Counted from the first letter of the stretch, positions 42,097 to 52,839 are shown. The stretch is DNA of 64,000 nt from Symbiodinium sp. CCMP2592 (GCA_905221615.1 CAJNDT010002890.1:1687882-1751881); one strand, 5' to 3'. Translations and numbers: made by a program. The notes: generated by a model from the sequence alone, not told the origin.

Positions 42097-42453
42097 TTGA
42101 TTGTGCAGGGCCTGCCCAGGGTTACGTATAAGAACACATCGATGGGTTTAGGGCTTAGGGCTTCTCTGGATAATGTATTCCCAGGGCTCCAGTTAATTCC
42201 CTACATTTTGTGTTACTGGGTTACACCTTTATATGGTATGAGCTACACTAATGAGGTCACTGAAGCCATACACACTCCGCCGAAAGAGTTAGACGTTCGC
42301 CGGAGATTTGTAAGGCCTGCAGGGCTTGGATTTCGCGAATCACTTGACACACTCTTCTCAACCCAAACAACAGTATTTTATTGGATCCCCATGTACAGCC
42401 TGAACCCGAAACATGATGGTAACTGTATTTCGGGTTTAGGGTTTAGGGTGTAA
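42097..42453 (+). CDS. ORF, 118 codons, hypothetical
   Basis: An open frame with a middle reading ELDVRRRFVRPAGLGF and LFSTQTTVFYWIPMYS. Both ends contain telomere-like GLGFRV strings, so the frame is at least partly repeat-derived. No domain was recognised. Confidence 0.15.
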   Translation: MIVQGLPRVTYKNTSMGLGLRASLDNVFPGLQLIPYILCYWVTPLYGMSYTNEVTEAIHTPPKELDVRRRFVRPAGLGFRESLDTLFSTQTTVFYWIPMYSLNPKHDGNCISGLGFRV

Positions 42454-42454
42454 A

Positions 42455-42616
42455 GTCACGAGCCACAGTCAGGTCCAAGATGTCCACGACCAGAGCTCCG
42501 AGGAGAGTGCTTTCCTGGAGCCGAAATGGCAGATCGACAAGGACCCAGGGAGGGAGGGCTCAGGGGTCTCCTTCAAAGAGGTCCATAAGCGCTCTGTGAT
42601 GAGAAGAGAGTTCTGA
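42455..42616 (+). CDS. Coding-like last exon, hypothetical
   Basis: A frame of 53 codons plus stop reads SHSQVQDVHDQSSEESAF, then EPKWQIDKDP and SFKEVHKRSVMRREF. A possible acceptor (AAAG|T) sits at its start, after a telomere-like run. The charged composition is gene-like, but no family was recognised. Confidence 0.3.
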   Translation, partial: VTSHSQVQDVHDQSSEESAFLEPKWQIDKDPGREGSGVSFKEVHKRSVMRREF

Positions 42617-42892
42617 ATTCAGGGCTGAGAGTTTGAGGTTTACAGTTTTAGGGTTCAGGGTTTGGGTTTTGGGTTTGGGACGTGTGAGTGCTTGTTATGA
42701 GGGTTCCATAAAGGTGGTGTCGGGGCGTATGAGGGTTGATGCCCCTGTGGATCCCCAAACCTGCTATTGTAGGGGTTTGTTGACCTTTCCCTAAACCCTA
42801 AACCCTAAACTTTAGTCAGGCGCGTAAGGGAGCAGAAGGTTTGATGTGCTCCCAGGACCCATGTTTGGAGCTCAATTTAATTGACCTTACCG

Positions 42893-42999
42893 TAAGGGTC
42901 CATGTACCCAAATAGTATATACTTTGGCCTTAACGTACTTCCTATATAGATACATTGGCCCCGAAGTATATACCAGTGGGGTACATGGACCCTTAGGGT
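42893..42999. mobile_element. Palindromic element, family E
   Basis: TAAGGGTCCATGTACCCAAA faces GGGTACATGGACCCTTAGGG. Confidence 0.8.
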
Positions 43000-43149
43000 T
43001 ACGAACACACGATGCAGGCTTTCGGAGATGTGGGCAGGGTGTTCGAAAGACTGGGGATGAATTCCGTGGCGTTTAGGGTTGAGGGGCTTCGGTTTGGGGT
43101 TCAGGTTTTGGGCGATTAGGATTTAGGGTTCAGGGTTTAGGAGGTTAGT

Positions 43150-43212
43150 AGGGTTCATATAAGGAACCCTAATAAAGGCCCAAGGTTTCTTAATCTGGTT
43201 CCTACATTACCC
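43150..43212. mobile_element. Palindromic element fragment, family O
   Basis: Right half only: GGTTCATATAAGGAACCC to TCTTAATCTGGTTCCTACAT. Confidence 0.55.
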
Positions 43213-43399
43213 CCCAGCCTCCCGGGTGTTCGGTGGCCCTGAACATTGTGCTTGCCCGAGATGGTACCCAGCCCTACAAATCCGTGTAGTTCCATAGCAA
43301 TACCCCCGCTTAGACTATATACATAGGTTTAAATATACATATAGATTAAAAATATGTTTATAAATATAAGTACATATGTAAAGACACATACAGATAGTT

Positions 43400-43443
<44 letters not shown>

Positions 43444-43520
43444 TTATTTGCACATATATACATATATAGCACATATACATATTATACACATATAGATATT
43501 TACATATATACATACATACA
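43400..43520. repeat. (CA)n(TA)n AT-rich stretch
   Basis: CACACATATA followed by a TA run and a diffuse ACATATATACATA tail. Confidence 0.9.
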
Positions 43521-45447
43521 CAACCTAAAGTCACGAAACTCCAGGCCCTGCCATATGCCTTGGGCTGGTGCCGTCCGCAGAGCGACGGGCCTCCACTCAG
43601 AGCCTCCACGCTCATTCGCGCAGCCGCTCGCCATATCTTTTTTTGGGGGGCAGGGCAGTTAGGATTCAGGGCCCGCGATGTCTTGTTGTTTGGGGGGGTT
43701 TCACAGTTGAAAGGGGATTTATCGGGCTTTGATGGTTTGGGTTGCCGCTCTAGCAAGCTGGAGTCGGGTGTCCTAGTGTCCCTGTTGAGGGTTTAGGGTT
43801 TGCGTTTCGGCCAGGCATCTGGGAAAATTCATGGCGCTGTCCGCCATCTCGTGAAGGGAGCGCATTGTCTCTTGTTCCAAACTTTGCAACAACGACGGTC
43901 AGTGATACTTTTAAGGTCAAAGTCTGTGGCACCTGGAGGCCTCTAGGGTGCCAATCTTGAATGACTCTAATGGTCTACTTCCATATCTAGTCAAGTCATC
44001 TTCAAGCTTCAAGCTCACAGCACTTGAGCCCTTCATGGCACCAGTCGATATGGGCTCCCAGTTTGGGGTTTAGATAGTAGCCTTCTACCAGTCGTTTCGG
44101 AATGGAAGCTTAAAGCCCCATGCGCGTCTCTTCTTACCGTAAGCCTCACCTTCCCAGCTTGGGGCGTTTGGCCGAGGTTGAGGGTTAAGGGCTTCTTTAG
44201 GGGTTGTGTACATTGGGTTTAACCTTAGCCTCAAGACCCCAAATGGACTTCCACCCAGGCTAACAAGTGGCCACAGCATGCAGGCGCAACTTTTCAGGGC
44301 TTTGGGTCTCCTATTTTCTGAGACAGCCGTTAAAGCAAGATGTATTGTCCGACAATGAGGCACGAGCCTGACAATCGTGTGCTGTCGTCATCTCTGGAAG
44401 TGAAGAGCTAGGATGTTCATTATCACATACACAAACACAAGCTCCTGCATATCAACCCCGTGACTAACCACGTTTGGTTGACATCTGACTGAGCCATGGT
44501 TACTCGACTTTTCGCAGCAAGTGCAACCCAGTGATGCTAGCTGTGGTTGTAACCTAGGGAGAGCCTTGGTGATCCTACTTAGGAGGCTCAGAAACATTGT
44601 AACTGTAACAGATACAATTATAGTCATGGTCATTGCCATACTGAGGCTACAAACTCTCATGTAGGCGCCCTATGCCCTTTTTCTAAGAATCCTTATATGG
44701 TACCTTCACCTTAAGCCGTTCTGGGGTGCTTTTCGCTTTCAAGCGCCGTGAACATCAAGCCCTATAGAACCCATATGCAACCCAGGACGAACCCACACAC
44801 ATCACAATTAGAAACGGATTTCCTTACGGGTTGATAAGGGCTTACTATAATGGCTTGTCGGTGTATTTTAGGGCTTAACATATAGGGGCCTTTTGGAATG
44901 GAGTAAGTTTTTCGGGTAGGCTGCAGCGCTGTGAGATAGAGACTATAATTGGCGATACGATCAGTTCATGTCAGCATCAGCCCGAGGAATTCAATACCCG
45001 ATACAGTAGCCTGAAGCCCTAACTCGTCAAGCCTAAGACACCATGCTCTTTATCTACAATCTCACGGTTACCGCAAATGGCAACTATGCTGCACTCATAC
45101 CGTCCTTCTCAAACACGACATGTAAAAGAAGAAAAAACACCTGAATACGATTGAAAAAACTTTGCAGTGGCGCCCATGGGTCCCGCGAGGTCATTTCTGG
45201 AAGCTGGCTCGGCAGGATTTGGATTGGCTCACATCGAAACTTGCACACGAAGATGTCGGAGTGGGATCAAGGGGTTGAGGGTTTTGGGGTTCAGGGTTTA
45301 GGGGTTTATGGTTTCGGAGTGTTGGGGGTTATGGTCCTGGGATTCTGAACCTGAAACCCCGCCACAACCCTAAAACGCAAAGTTCGAAGACCCAACCCTA
45401 AACCGTACATGTAGGGTCTTGGATTTGTAAAGGCCCTACAGTAGGAA

Positions 45448-45684
45448 GAGTTGCCGCAGTGCAGGGGTGCCGAATTTTCAGACGGTTGACTCCGAATTGA
45501 GCGGAAACTTGGTAAATATGTAGGCATTTACTGCAGGGGTCAAGGTCGTGCATGGGGTACCCATTGCTCTAGTGGTCCAAGCGCCCAAACAACTAGTTTT
45601 TCGGTCCCAAACGCACAAGTATGCTTTCCAATGTAGTTTGCAACTGCTTGTTGGGTGCAGCAGCTTCATGGTTAGATTATCCCT
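45448..45684 (+). pseudogene. Coding-like frame broken by one TAG
   Basis: One frame reads SAGVPNFQTVDSELSGNL, hits TAG at 45521, then continues AFTAGVKVVHGVPIALVV, QAPKQLVFRSQTHKYAF and LLVGCSSF. About 75 codons stay open apart from that stop. It could be a decayed exon. Chance openness cannot be excluded. Confidence 0.25.
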
Positions 45685-45728
45685 AAACCCTAAACCCTAA
45701 ACCCTAAACCGTAGTTAGATTCCTGTAA

Positions 45729-45845
45729 CTTCAAGCAACCCAAGCTTCGGAGAGGTATCGTCTCGTGATTCCTTTTAGGGTCCTTCAACATGTGGCCTTC
45801 ATCGCCAAAACTTGTCGGAGAGACCCTAAAGCACTCAAGTATAAG
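45729..45845 (+). CDS. Coding-like island, hypothetical
   Basis: The frame reads ATQASERYRLVIPFRVLQHV then AFIAKTCRRDPKALKYK. It runs up to the family A palindrome at 45849, which may have cut it. It lies near the broken frame at 45448 on the same strand. Confidence 0.25.
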
Positions 45846-45848
45846 CCC

Positions 45849-45972
45849 TACTTGGAGGATCATGGGACTTAGTAAGTAGGGTTATAAGTACCCTAATTGG
45901 GGTTATAAGTCATTATAAGTATAGTTACCCTAAATATAACCCTAGTTACTAAGTCCCATGACCCTTTAAGTA
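45849..45972. mobile_element. Palindromic element, family A
   Basis: TACTTGGAGGATCATGGGAC faces GTCCCATGACCCTTTAAGTA. A coding-like frame stops at its left end. Confidence 0.85.
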
Positions 45973-46052
45973 TACCATCACCCGAGCTGCTCAACCCTTA
46001 ACCAACTCTGGACCCGAAGCCATGCAAATGCAAATGATGGCGCCCCTCATTA

Positions 46053-46161
46053 CCCAGACCTTCCAAGATCCGTTAATTAAGGAATATACCTTAGATTATA
46101 AAAGGATCCATAATATGACTTAAGGTATATTCCTTAATCAAGGGATTTTGGAAGGTCTGGG
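46053..46161. mobile_element. Palindromic element, family D
   Basis: CCCAGACCTTCCAAGATCCG faces GGGATTTTGGAAGGTCTGGG. Confidence 0.85.
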
Positions 46162-46598
46162 TACAGCGGTGCACAGCGGTTGTCTGAGGATGCAGTCGAA
46201 TGCTTCCATCAAAGCCACAAACATAGCTGCTTTGCTGCTTTGGTTCTTGCGATCTGGCTTTTTGGGATTTGAAGTCATCTTAGGCTTCCATGCGCAGGGC
46301 TATCTGCAGCGTCGGGTTCCGGGGGACTTTGGGAGTCGCGTGTGCAATTGGCACACCCAGCCCTAACCCAAAATCCCCAAGCCCTACACTACACCCTAAA
46401 CCCTTGGTCTTGACTTTAGACCTACTGCTCATTAGGGCTGTAGGGTTTCGGGCCCAGGGCTTGGAGCTACAGGGTTCAGCTTTCGGGATTTAATTTTGGG
46501 GTTTAGAGTTCAGCGTTTAATGGTTCGGGGTGTGGCAGTTCGGGCGAGCTTTGGGGTTTGGGTTTGGGCATGAAATTCTTTTCGGTCTTACTTAGACT

Positions 46599-46760
46599 GG
46601 CGGAGGGCAGCGCACAAGAATTGTGGCCCTTGCGTACCCAGCAGCCATTTCTTTTCTTGGAAACCTTGCCTTTTCGGTAGAGCTTTGGGTTCAACTCCTG
46701 CGCTTTGTGAAGGCAAAACCCGTAGCAGTTCTACGCTCAATGCCAGATCCGCATGAAGCC
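46599..46760 (+). CDS. Coding-like island with hydrophobic stretch
   Basis: The frame reads RIVALAYPAAISFLGNLAF, continues VELWVQLLRFVKAKPVAVL and ends near DPHEA before telomere-like sequence. The first 20 residues could span a membrane. A second frame is also open here, so the assignment is uncertain. Confidence 0.2.
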
Positions 46761-46932
46761 TTCAACCCTACACCTAAACCCCAATGCTTCAGCCCCAAAC
46801 CCGAAGCCCCTTAACCTCGAAATCTTCCACAAGGGCTCAAAAAATTCTAAACCTATATAAGCCCTGAAGCCCCAAACCCCTAAGCCCTTAACCCTCAACC
46901 CTTAATTTTTTCCTAAACCCCTAAAGCCCTAA

Positions 46933-47036
46933 TAGTCGGGACTTAATAATTAGAATAGGGTTTTGGGGCCCATGTTTGCTACAATTATGATAAGGAACCC
47001 CAAAATAGTATTGGTAATTATTAAGGCCCGCATATT
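46933..47036. mobile_element. Palindromic element, family I
   Basis: GGGACTTAATAATTAGAATA faces GGTAATTATTAAGGCCCG. It directly abuts the B element at 47037. Confidence 0.75.
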
Positions 47037-47264
47037 ACTTGGAGGGTCGGGGGACTTGGTAAGTCGGTAATACGTAGACTTATAAGTACCCTAAAAGGGA
47101 TCCTAATTGGGGTTATGGTACTTATAAGTCTCTAAAACATCTAGTCACTAAGTCCCCCTAGACCCTAAACCCTAAACCCTTACAGAATCCCTATAGATCC
47201 CTTTAAAGGAACCCTAAAGGAGGAACCCCTTACAGTTACTAAGTCCCCCCGACCCTCCAAGTAA
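47037..47264. mobile_element. Palindromic element, family B, with internal insertion
   Basis: ACTTGGAGGGTCGGGGGACT faces CCCCCCGACCCTCCAAGT. The right arm sequence (TCACTAAGTCCCCC / TTACTAAGTCCCCC) occurs twice around about 80 bp that include CCCTAAA units and GATCCCTTTAAAGG. Confidence 0.75.
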
Positions 47265-47331
47265 AGCCCTAAGCCCGTGAAGCTAGGAGCTGCTGACCTG
47301 CGATCTCTGGGCCCCTGGTCCAAATCGGAGT

Positions 47332-47587
47332 TTCGGGTTTAGGGTTTAGGGTTTAGGGTTTGGGGTTTAGGGGTTTAGGGTTTAGGGGTTTAGGGTTTAG
47401 GGTTTAGGGTTTAGGGGTTTAGTGGTTTAGGGTTTTAGGGGTTTAGGGGTTTAGGGTTTAGGGGTTTAGGGTTTAGGGTTTAGGGTTTAGGGTTTAGGGG
47501 TTTAGTGGTTTAGGGTTTTAGGGGTTTAGGGGTTTAGGGTTTAGGGGTTTAGGGTTTAGGGGTTTAGGGGTTTAGGGGTTTAGGGTT
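47332..47587. repeat. Long TTTAGGG array
   Basis: About 255 bp of TTTAGGG and TTTAGGGG units with little decay. A block containing TTTAGTGGTTTAGGGTTTTAGG is repeated near 47418 and 47503, so part of the array was duplicated. Confidence 0.95.
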
Positions 47588-47706
47588 CACTTGGAGGATC
47601 ATGGGACTTAGTAAGTAGGGTTAGAAGTACCCTAATTGGGGTTATAATTTAAGTATAGTTACCCTAATTATAACCCTAGTTACTAAGTCCCATGACCCTT
47701 TAAGTA
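47588..47706. mobile_element. Palindromic element, family A
   Basis: CACTTGGAGGATCATGGGAC faces GTCCCATGACCCTTTAAGTA. Its left end joins a long TTTAGGG array directly. Confidence 0.85.
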
Positions 47707-47754
47707 GGGTTTAGGTAGAGGATCCCAACCCCAAAGTCCCCCCTAAAGCCTGAT

Positions 47755-47826
47755 GTAGGAACCTGATTAAGAAACCTTGGGCCTTGATTAGGTTCTTGAT
47801 ATGATTCCTACTTTTTTGGGGGGCAT
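47755..47826. mobile_element. Palindromic element fragment, family O
   Basis: TAGGAACCTGATTAAGAAAC and GGTTCTTGATATGATTCCTA are present; the right arm is lost. Confidence 0.5.
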
Positions 47827-48323
47827 TACCCGGACCCTAAAGAAGCTACTATTTCAGGACTCCTTATTATGATTTCCTTATAAGATTTCTTGAACAAGCT
47901 AGGTTATTTGGGTTTAAGGCAATCCACAAAACCCCAACTTCGAAGTGTCCAAGTACCCATATAGTAGGGGTTTAGGTACAACAAACAAAAACCATGTGGA
48001 GTATTGGTTTCTGACCTAGAGCCTTAGCCTTGCGCAATATCTGAGGTCTTTGAACCCGAGGGGAGGGTAACATAGGTTCTATCGAGAGTGAAGACAGAAG
48101 CCTTCTTATAAGGGGTCGGAACCGTTATATAGAGCCTTCATAAGGGCCTGAAGCAGAATGCTGAATAGTGAGTAGGACTATACCGGGGTTTAGGGATTAT
48201 GACGAGTCGACCTTGACAATCAAAGTGCCCAAGTCCAAGAACCCCTCCAAAAGCACCGAACACTGCAAAGCACATCCAAACCCCAACCCAAAGGGCTAGT
48301 TTGGCCCTACATAGTAGCGATGC

Positions 48324-48476
48324 ATGAGCTTCTTTAATGGGTACATGGACCATCATGGACCAATACAACACTTCAGTAAGCCTTATAAAGGCTTCGTAAA
48401 GATATGCGATGCGAAGGAGCCACTTGAGGGAATCTCTTACAGAACACTTCAAAAGGAACATGGACAGTTTGGGTAA
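48324..48476 (+). CDS. Small ORF, 50 codons, hypothetical
   Basis: ATG to TAA encodes MSFFNGYMDHHGPIQHFSKP followed by YKGFVKICDAKEPLEGISY. The antisense frame is also open for 107 codons and reads hydrophobic. I prefer the plus strand for its composition only. Confidence 0.2.
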   Translation: MSFFNGYMDHHGPIQHFSKPYKGFVKICDAKEPLEGISYRTLQKEHGQFG

Positions 48477-48687
48477 GCACCTGGTGGAGATCTGGGTTCT
48501 GGGCTAGTCAGAGGGTCCCAAAGTCCATGTGTCGTTACTGCTTGCTACGGTTTATAAGCCCAACTGATGGGGTCATCGAAGACATAGATATAGAGCTTAT
48601 CATCATCTTGCTCTATCAGTCTACTAGTACTGTTATCTGGTGCTGTTACTTTTTCATCAGTAGCATGGTGACGGGTCTAACGGGCCT

Positions 48688-48808
48688 ATGGGTTGGGTAC
48701 TGCCCCCATTCAGTAGCAGTTGAACATCATGTGTTATGTAGATATATCAGACCCTCAATAGTAGCCATATCATAGACTGTTACTGTATGGGGGCCGTACC
48801 CGACCTAG
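48688..48808. mobile_element. Palindromic element, family Q
   Basis: GGGTTGGGTACTGCCCCCAT faces ATGGGGGCCGTACCCGACC. The inner CAGTAGCAGT and ACTGTTACTG also pair. Confidence 0.75.
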
Positions 48809-48967
48809 AAAGGACTCAGTCTGAACCTTGGGATGAGAACCCGGGAGCAGTAAAGGTGAGGTCCACACAGAAATTCGTTTAACCAAGAGACCGGATTCGG
48901 GACTGGCCTTAACGAACAGACCTTTTCCAGGACATATGTAGAGAAGTCATAGTCAGAAACTCTAAAC

Positions 48968-49141
48968 ATGTTGGTGTCTTCAGGTCCAGGAGTCTACCTA
49001 AACAAATCCCTAGCCCGCGACGATGCACAAGCTCCTCGTGTGCCAGTCCCGTCTAAGGAGGAGACGACCGACACTAACTTCTTCTGGAACAAGGCCAGCT
49101 CCACACTGATTTTATCCAAGTGTAAAGGTCAGGACCCTTAA
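48968..49141 (+). CDS. Small ORF, 57 codons, hypothetical
   Basis: ATG to TAA encodes MLVSSGPGVYLNKSLARDD, then VPVPSKEETTDTNFFWNK. The end overlaps a family J palindrome that supplies the last residues and the stop, so an original frame may have been truncated by insertion. Confidence 0.25.
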   Translation: MLVSSGPGVYLNKSLARDDAQAPRVPVPSKEETTDTNFFWNKASSTLILSKCKGQDP

Positions 49142-49245
49142 TAAGGACCCCTAGGTATATACCCTTAATAAAGCTACCATATACCCGTTATATAGCCTAT
49201 TATAGGGTTGGGGTCCCCATTAAGGCTCCCTCCTTTTCCCCTTTG
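49124..49245. mobile_element. Palindromic element, family J
   Basis: AAAGGTCAGGACCCTTAATA faces TTAAGGCTCCCTCCTTTT. The middle is CTAGGTATATACCC. Confidence 0.8.
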
Positions 49246-50023
49246 CTTGAAGGTTCATGGGTTGTCCTGAGGCAGCTGTCAGCTTCACGGTCGCGATACG
49301 GGCTTGCATAGTGCTGCGCACATTAAATTCACATAGTTTCGGGGTCCTAAACCCTAAAGCCTAAACCCTATGTTCTGTTGCTCGTTACTTGGGTGATGTT
49401 GACCGACGAGGGAAACTTGGACTGGGCTAGCCTCCGCTCGGACATGGCAGCTTAATTAGTCCCCGAAGGCTCTAAGGACTTATAGTTTAAGGCTTTTGGG
49501 CTTAAAGACCACATTATTGATGTAAGGCTTTTGGTCCATTTTCAGCTGTAGGGATCAGGAAGCTTCAAGTCGCACGTGTTGAACCCAACCATAATCTTGA
49601 AGTCTTGTGTTCTTGCATGGCACTCATACGAGAGTATAGTGCTTCTGATGAGACGGCGCTCTTCACACATTCGCCGGGCATTTGTTCCGTTTCCGCCACA
49701 CCGTTTGCAGCATGCTTCTCCTGAAAAAGCCTAGAAATGCGGTACGGGTTTCGGATAGTCAGAAAATAGGTGAGTCTTTTGCAAAGTCTGTGATTGTTAG
49801 GCACTTGGTCTCGAAGGGTATGCTGCAATGTCCGAAAATATACGATAATATGCCATCGTATACTACACACTATAACACAGTACGACCGGCAGAGGGGACA
49901 GTACCTGGTACAAACACGAAATCCTAAAGCCCCAAAGCCCTACACCCAAAAGGCTTCAACGCCTTGTAAACCGTAAAGTCCTAAATCTCGAGTTCTTGCA
50001 GACTCCGGTGATGGACGCAGGCC

Positions 50024-50350
50024 GTGATGCGATTAGCCCTATTGGAGGGCGTGGAATACGCATTGAAGGCTGGGTGCTGCCCTGCTGGTTTTAATTTTTA
50101 TGCGTTTCAAACACAGCATTTCGAGGTAGCATGCAGGTTGTGGGTGTTGGAACGGCTCGAGATACGTAGTTGTTTACTTCAAGTTCTTATTCAAATTATT
50201 GCTTTGGCTGGAACTGTGGTTCCTTAGAAAAAGGATTTGCAACCCTCGAAAGACCTCTTGTGCGCCGCGCGTAGTTGGCATCATGTTGCCGCGACGCAGA
50301 CAGCCGTCTACTACTTCGTGCAAGGGCTCGTAGAGACTGGTAAGCCTTAG
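50024..50350 (+). pseudogene. Coding-like frame broken by one TAG
   Basis: A 67-codon frame ending LLQVLIQIIALAGTVVP meets TAG at 50225. The same frame then continues for 40 codons as KKDLQPSKDLLCAARSW, HHVAATQTAVYYFVQGL and VETGKP to a second TAG. This may be a decayed exon. A different frame (50011-50094) is also open. Confidence 0.2.
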
Positions 50351-50740
50351 CGTTTAGGGTGTGGACTGTCGCACTGTCGGCCAAAGTCTACATACCCGGC
50401 TAGGGGAGTCTCTTCCGCAGTGCCCCAACAACCGAAATTCTGGACGATCATGAAAGGATAGCTTGACGTTGAGGTAACCCAAACCCAGACACTAAGCCCC
50501 TACCTAAATCCTAAACCGGAAACCCAAACCCTAAATCCTGAACCCAAGCCTTAAACCCCAAACCCCAATGTGCTGGAGGACTTGAGCCCGCCTTTCCATT
50601 TCTCGAGCTTCTAAGGTTTGGGCCCCGAAGTTGCGCGCTCATGGATACACTGCAACTCTTAGGAGAGCCTATAGAGAAATCCTGACGCCCCCTTTAGGGT
50701 TTAGGGTTTAGGGTTCTAAGCGCCAAACCCTTAGTTCTGT

Positions 50741-50824
50741 GTGTCTCAGGTCGGCGACTTTCGTCGTGGTGAGACATATCTTCACGCTGTGCGGACTCAC
50801 TTCGACCCGAAGCGCCATGGCTGA
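50741..50824 (+). CDS. Coding-like island, 27 codons
   Basis: The frame reads VSQVGDFRRGETYLHAVRTH then FDPKRHG and TGA. It is short and GC-richer than its telomere-like surroundings. Confidence 0.15.
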   Translation: MSQVGDFRRGETYLHAVRTHFDPKRHG

Positions 50825-51485
50825 AAGCCTCCTTTACAGGGTTGGGGTTTGCGGGATTAGAAATATGTCAAACTGCATATTATAGTAGTTCCCGAAAAAT
50901 CCTGGTATTATATAACCATGATACTCTCCGACTTATTGAAACCTCCAGGCCCCCAGAGGAGGAGCTACTTAGGGTGTGAAGGTTGGGGCTTGGTAAGTCA
51001 TTCTGGGTTTTGAGTTCGGGTTTGCGAGTTTAGGGGGCGTGTTTGCTCCAACTTACACTCACCCTGTGCTCGAAGATGTGGAGATTGATCGAAGACCCTA
51101 AAAGCCCTGCCATGTCTAAGAACTTATGAAACGAGGATAAAGGAAGTCACCATAAGGAACCCGAAAAAGGTATGGTTTTTCCGGGTTCAGGGAGGTTCTG
51201 GAGGTTCAGCACATCTTTGCTTTGGCCGTGCACCCATGCTAGTAGAAGGGTTTTAACAGTTAGAATTGGGTTCCCCCTGTAAGTTGACAAGTGTTCGGAT
51301 GGTGGTTGGTACGAGGATTCTAGTAGAAGGGCCTTAAGAGGTTGTATAGCGTTCGGAGGTCTATCTTACTATATGAATATTTGTAGCAAGGAGCCCCAAA
51401 TTATTTAAGTAATTATCCAAGCTGCTACATTCGGTCACCTTCATTTCCCCAACTAAGGGTTTGCTGTTGGGTGGGGGCGGGGAGG

Positions 51486-51624
51486 TACTTGGAGGATCAG
51501 GAGACTTATCAAGTAGGTTGTAAGACTCTGAAGTACCTTAAAAGGGATCCTCATTTGGGGGGGGGGGGGTGTGGCACTTATAAGTGTATAAAACGACTAG
51601 TTGCTAAGTCCCCCGACCCTCCAC
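51486..51624. mobile_element. Palindromic element, family B
   Basis: TACTTGGAGGATCAGGAGAC faces AAGTCCCCCGACCCTCCA. The usual TTGGGG in the middle has expanded into a G run near 51561. Confidence 0.75.
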
Positions 51625-51842
51625 CATAGACTCTATAAAACCCAAGAGAACATCAAACACACGTTTTTTTATTGCGGTTCTAAGGGGAGATTATTACCCT
51701 AAGCCATAGTCCAGGAAGCGCAGCTTTGAGCTTGTGGCTTGGTCCTGACAGTCTCCTGTTGGTGCACGGCTTCTACTCCAGAGCAGTTCGGACCTGTGGA
51801 CATACGAGCTTAGGGTGTAGGTGTTTAGGGTTTAGAATGTGG

Positions 51843-52068
51843 AGGCATTTTGTTCTGATGGAAGCACCTTCTACTTCACGGCTTGGCAATGTGGAATCCG
51901 CGGTTGGCTGCCGGACGTCGCACAGCATCTAGCTGTTCCGGTGTAGACTCTGTTGGGAGCAACGTGAGTGCGAAGGCAGAGGAACTTCCAAAGTTCCTTG
52001 CGGCACAGAACGAGCACATATCCTTATACGACATACATAGTCGCTGGGACCCAAATCCCAAACATTGA
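51843..52068 (+). CDS. Coding-like region with two overlapping frames
   Basis: The first frame reads AFCSDGSTFYFTAWQCGIR and GWLPDVAQHLAVPV. A second frame reads SAKAEELPKFLAAQNEHI and SLYDIHSRWDPNPKH to TGA. They may be parts of one gene separated by a frameshift. No family was recognised. Confidence 0.2.
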
Positions 52069-52175
52069 CATGTCAGGCGTTCGACAATCTTTGGCCCAAG
52101 ACCTAGATCCTATAGAACTAGAATCCCGAAGCTAAGTTGAACCCTAAACCCTGAACCCCAAGACCTAGACTGTGT

Positions 52176-52301
52176 AATATAGGGACCTACATAACTACCG
52201 ATACTATTGTGGGGGCTCCTTGTTACAATTATGGTATAATGGAAACCCTTCAAAGGAGGCCTTTAAAAGAACCCTATTCTAATTATTCAGGCCCCTATCT
52301 T
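52176..52301. mobile_element. Palindromic element, family I
   Basis: AATATAGGGACCTACATAAC faces CTAATTATTCAGGCCCCTAT. Confidence 0.7.
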
Positions 52302-52348
52302 CGGTCTCGAATCCCGCAGCTAAGCTACCCAGACATCTGGGAGTATCC

Positions 52349-52427
52349 CAAAAGTAGATCCCTTAATGGGGGTCCTATAAAGTACCCTTAGTAGTATAGG
52401 GCCCCAAATTAGGGGATCTACTTTCTA
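52349..52427. repeat. Small inverted repeat
   Basis: AAAAGTAGATCCCTTAATGG faces TTAGGGGATCTACTTTCT around a 40-base centre. A single copy was seen. Confidence 0.55.
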
Positions 52428-52485
52428 GACCCTAAACCCTAAACCCCTAAAGCCTAAACCCTTAGATCCCTTTAAAGGATCCTCC

Positions 52486-52584
52486 CTGGGTCTGGGTGAT
52501 GCCACCGATGCCCAGGCTCAAGTCACATACCGCCTGGTCTCTCTTCGGGGATTTCTTGGCGGACAGCCCGTGGGCAGGGGGTGA
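52486..52584 (+). CDS. Coding-like island, 32 codons
   Basis: The frame reads LGLGDATDAQAQVTYRLVSL, then RGFLGGQPVGRG and TGA. It is GC-rich and sits between two telomere-like runs. Confidence 0.2.
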   Translation: MGLGDATDAQAQVTYRLVSLRGFLGGQPVGRG

Positions 52585-52735
52585 AGGGTTTAGGGCTTAG
52601 GATTTAGGGTTTAGAGTTTAGGATTTAGGGCTTAGGGTTTAGAGATTTAGGGTTTAGGATTGAGAGTTTAGGATTTAGGGTTTAGGGTTTAGTATTTAGC
52701 GTTCGAGTTTAGGGTTTTAGGGAGTGTAGTGTGGC
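52584..52735. repeat. TTTAGGG-derived run
   Basis: Degenerate units of GATTTAGGGTTTAGAGTTTA type. Confidence 0.85.
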
Positions 52736-52839
52736 TTGAGGCTAATTATACTAGGTAGTATCCCTTACAGGGGACCTTGTCGAGAGGCCAAATTTTCAAG
52801 GGTCCCCCTAAACCTAAATCCTAAACTAGCCATTGAATA

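Larger units (their letters stand above)
43000..45447. other. Intergenic with coding-like islands
   Basis: Islands on plus: 43014-43070 (AFGDVGRVFERLGMNSVA), 43537-43632 (LQALPYALGWCRPQSDGPPL), 43800-43968 (two frames), 44245-44358 (SGHSMQAQLFRALGLLFSE), 44927-45020 (CEIETIIGDTISSCQHQPEE) and 45042-45143 (MLFIYNLTVTANGNYAALIP). None is assigned. Confidence 0.35.
49246..51485. other. Intergenic with coding-like islands
   Basis: Besides the listed frames: 49381-49455 (LTDEGNLDWASLRSDMAA), 51033-51097 (GGVFAPTYTHPVLEDVEIDR) and telomere-like runs near 49950 and 50500. 51240-51430 may be a decayed family I element. Confidence 0.35.

Noticed and set aside
48138..48461. 107-codon minus-strand ORF
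   Set aside because: It lies opposite a plus-strand frame of more typical composition and shows no domain. Neither is certain.
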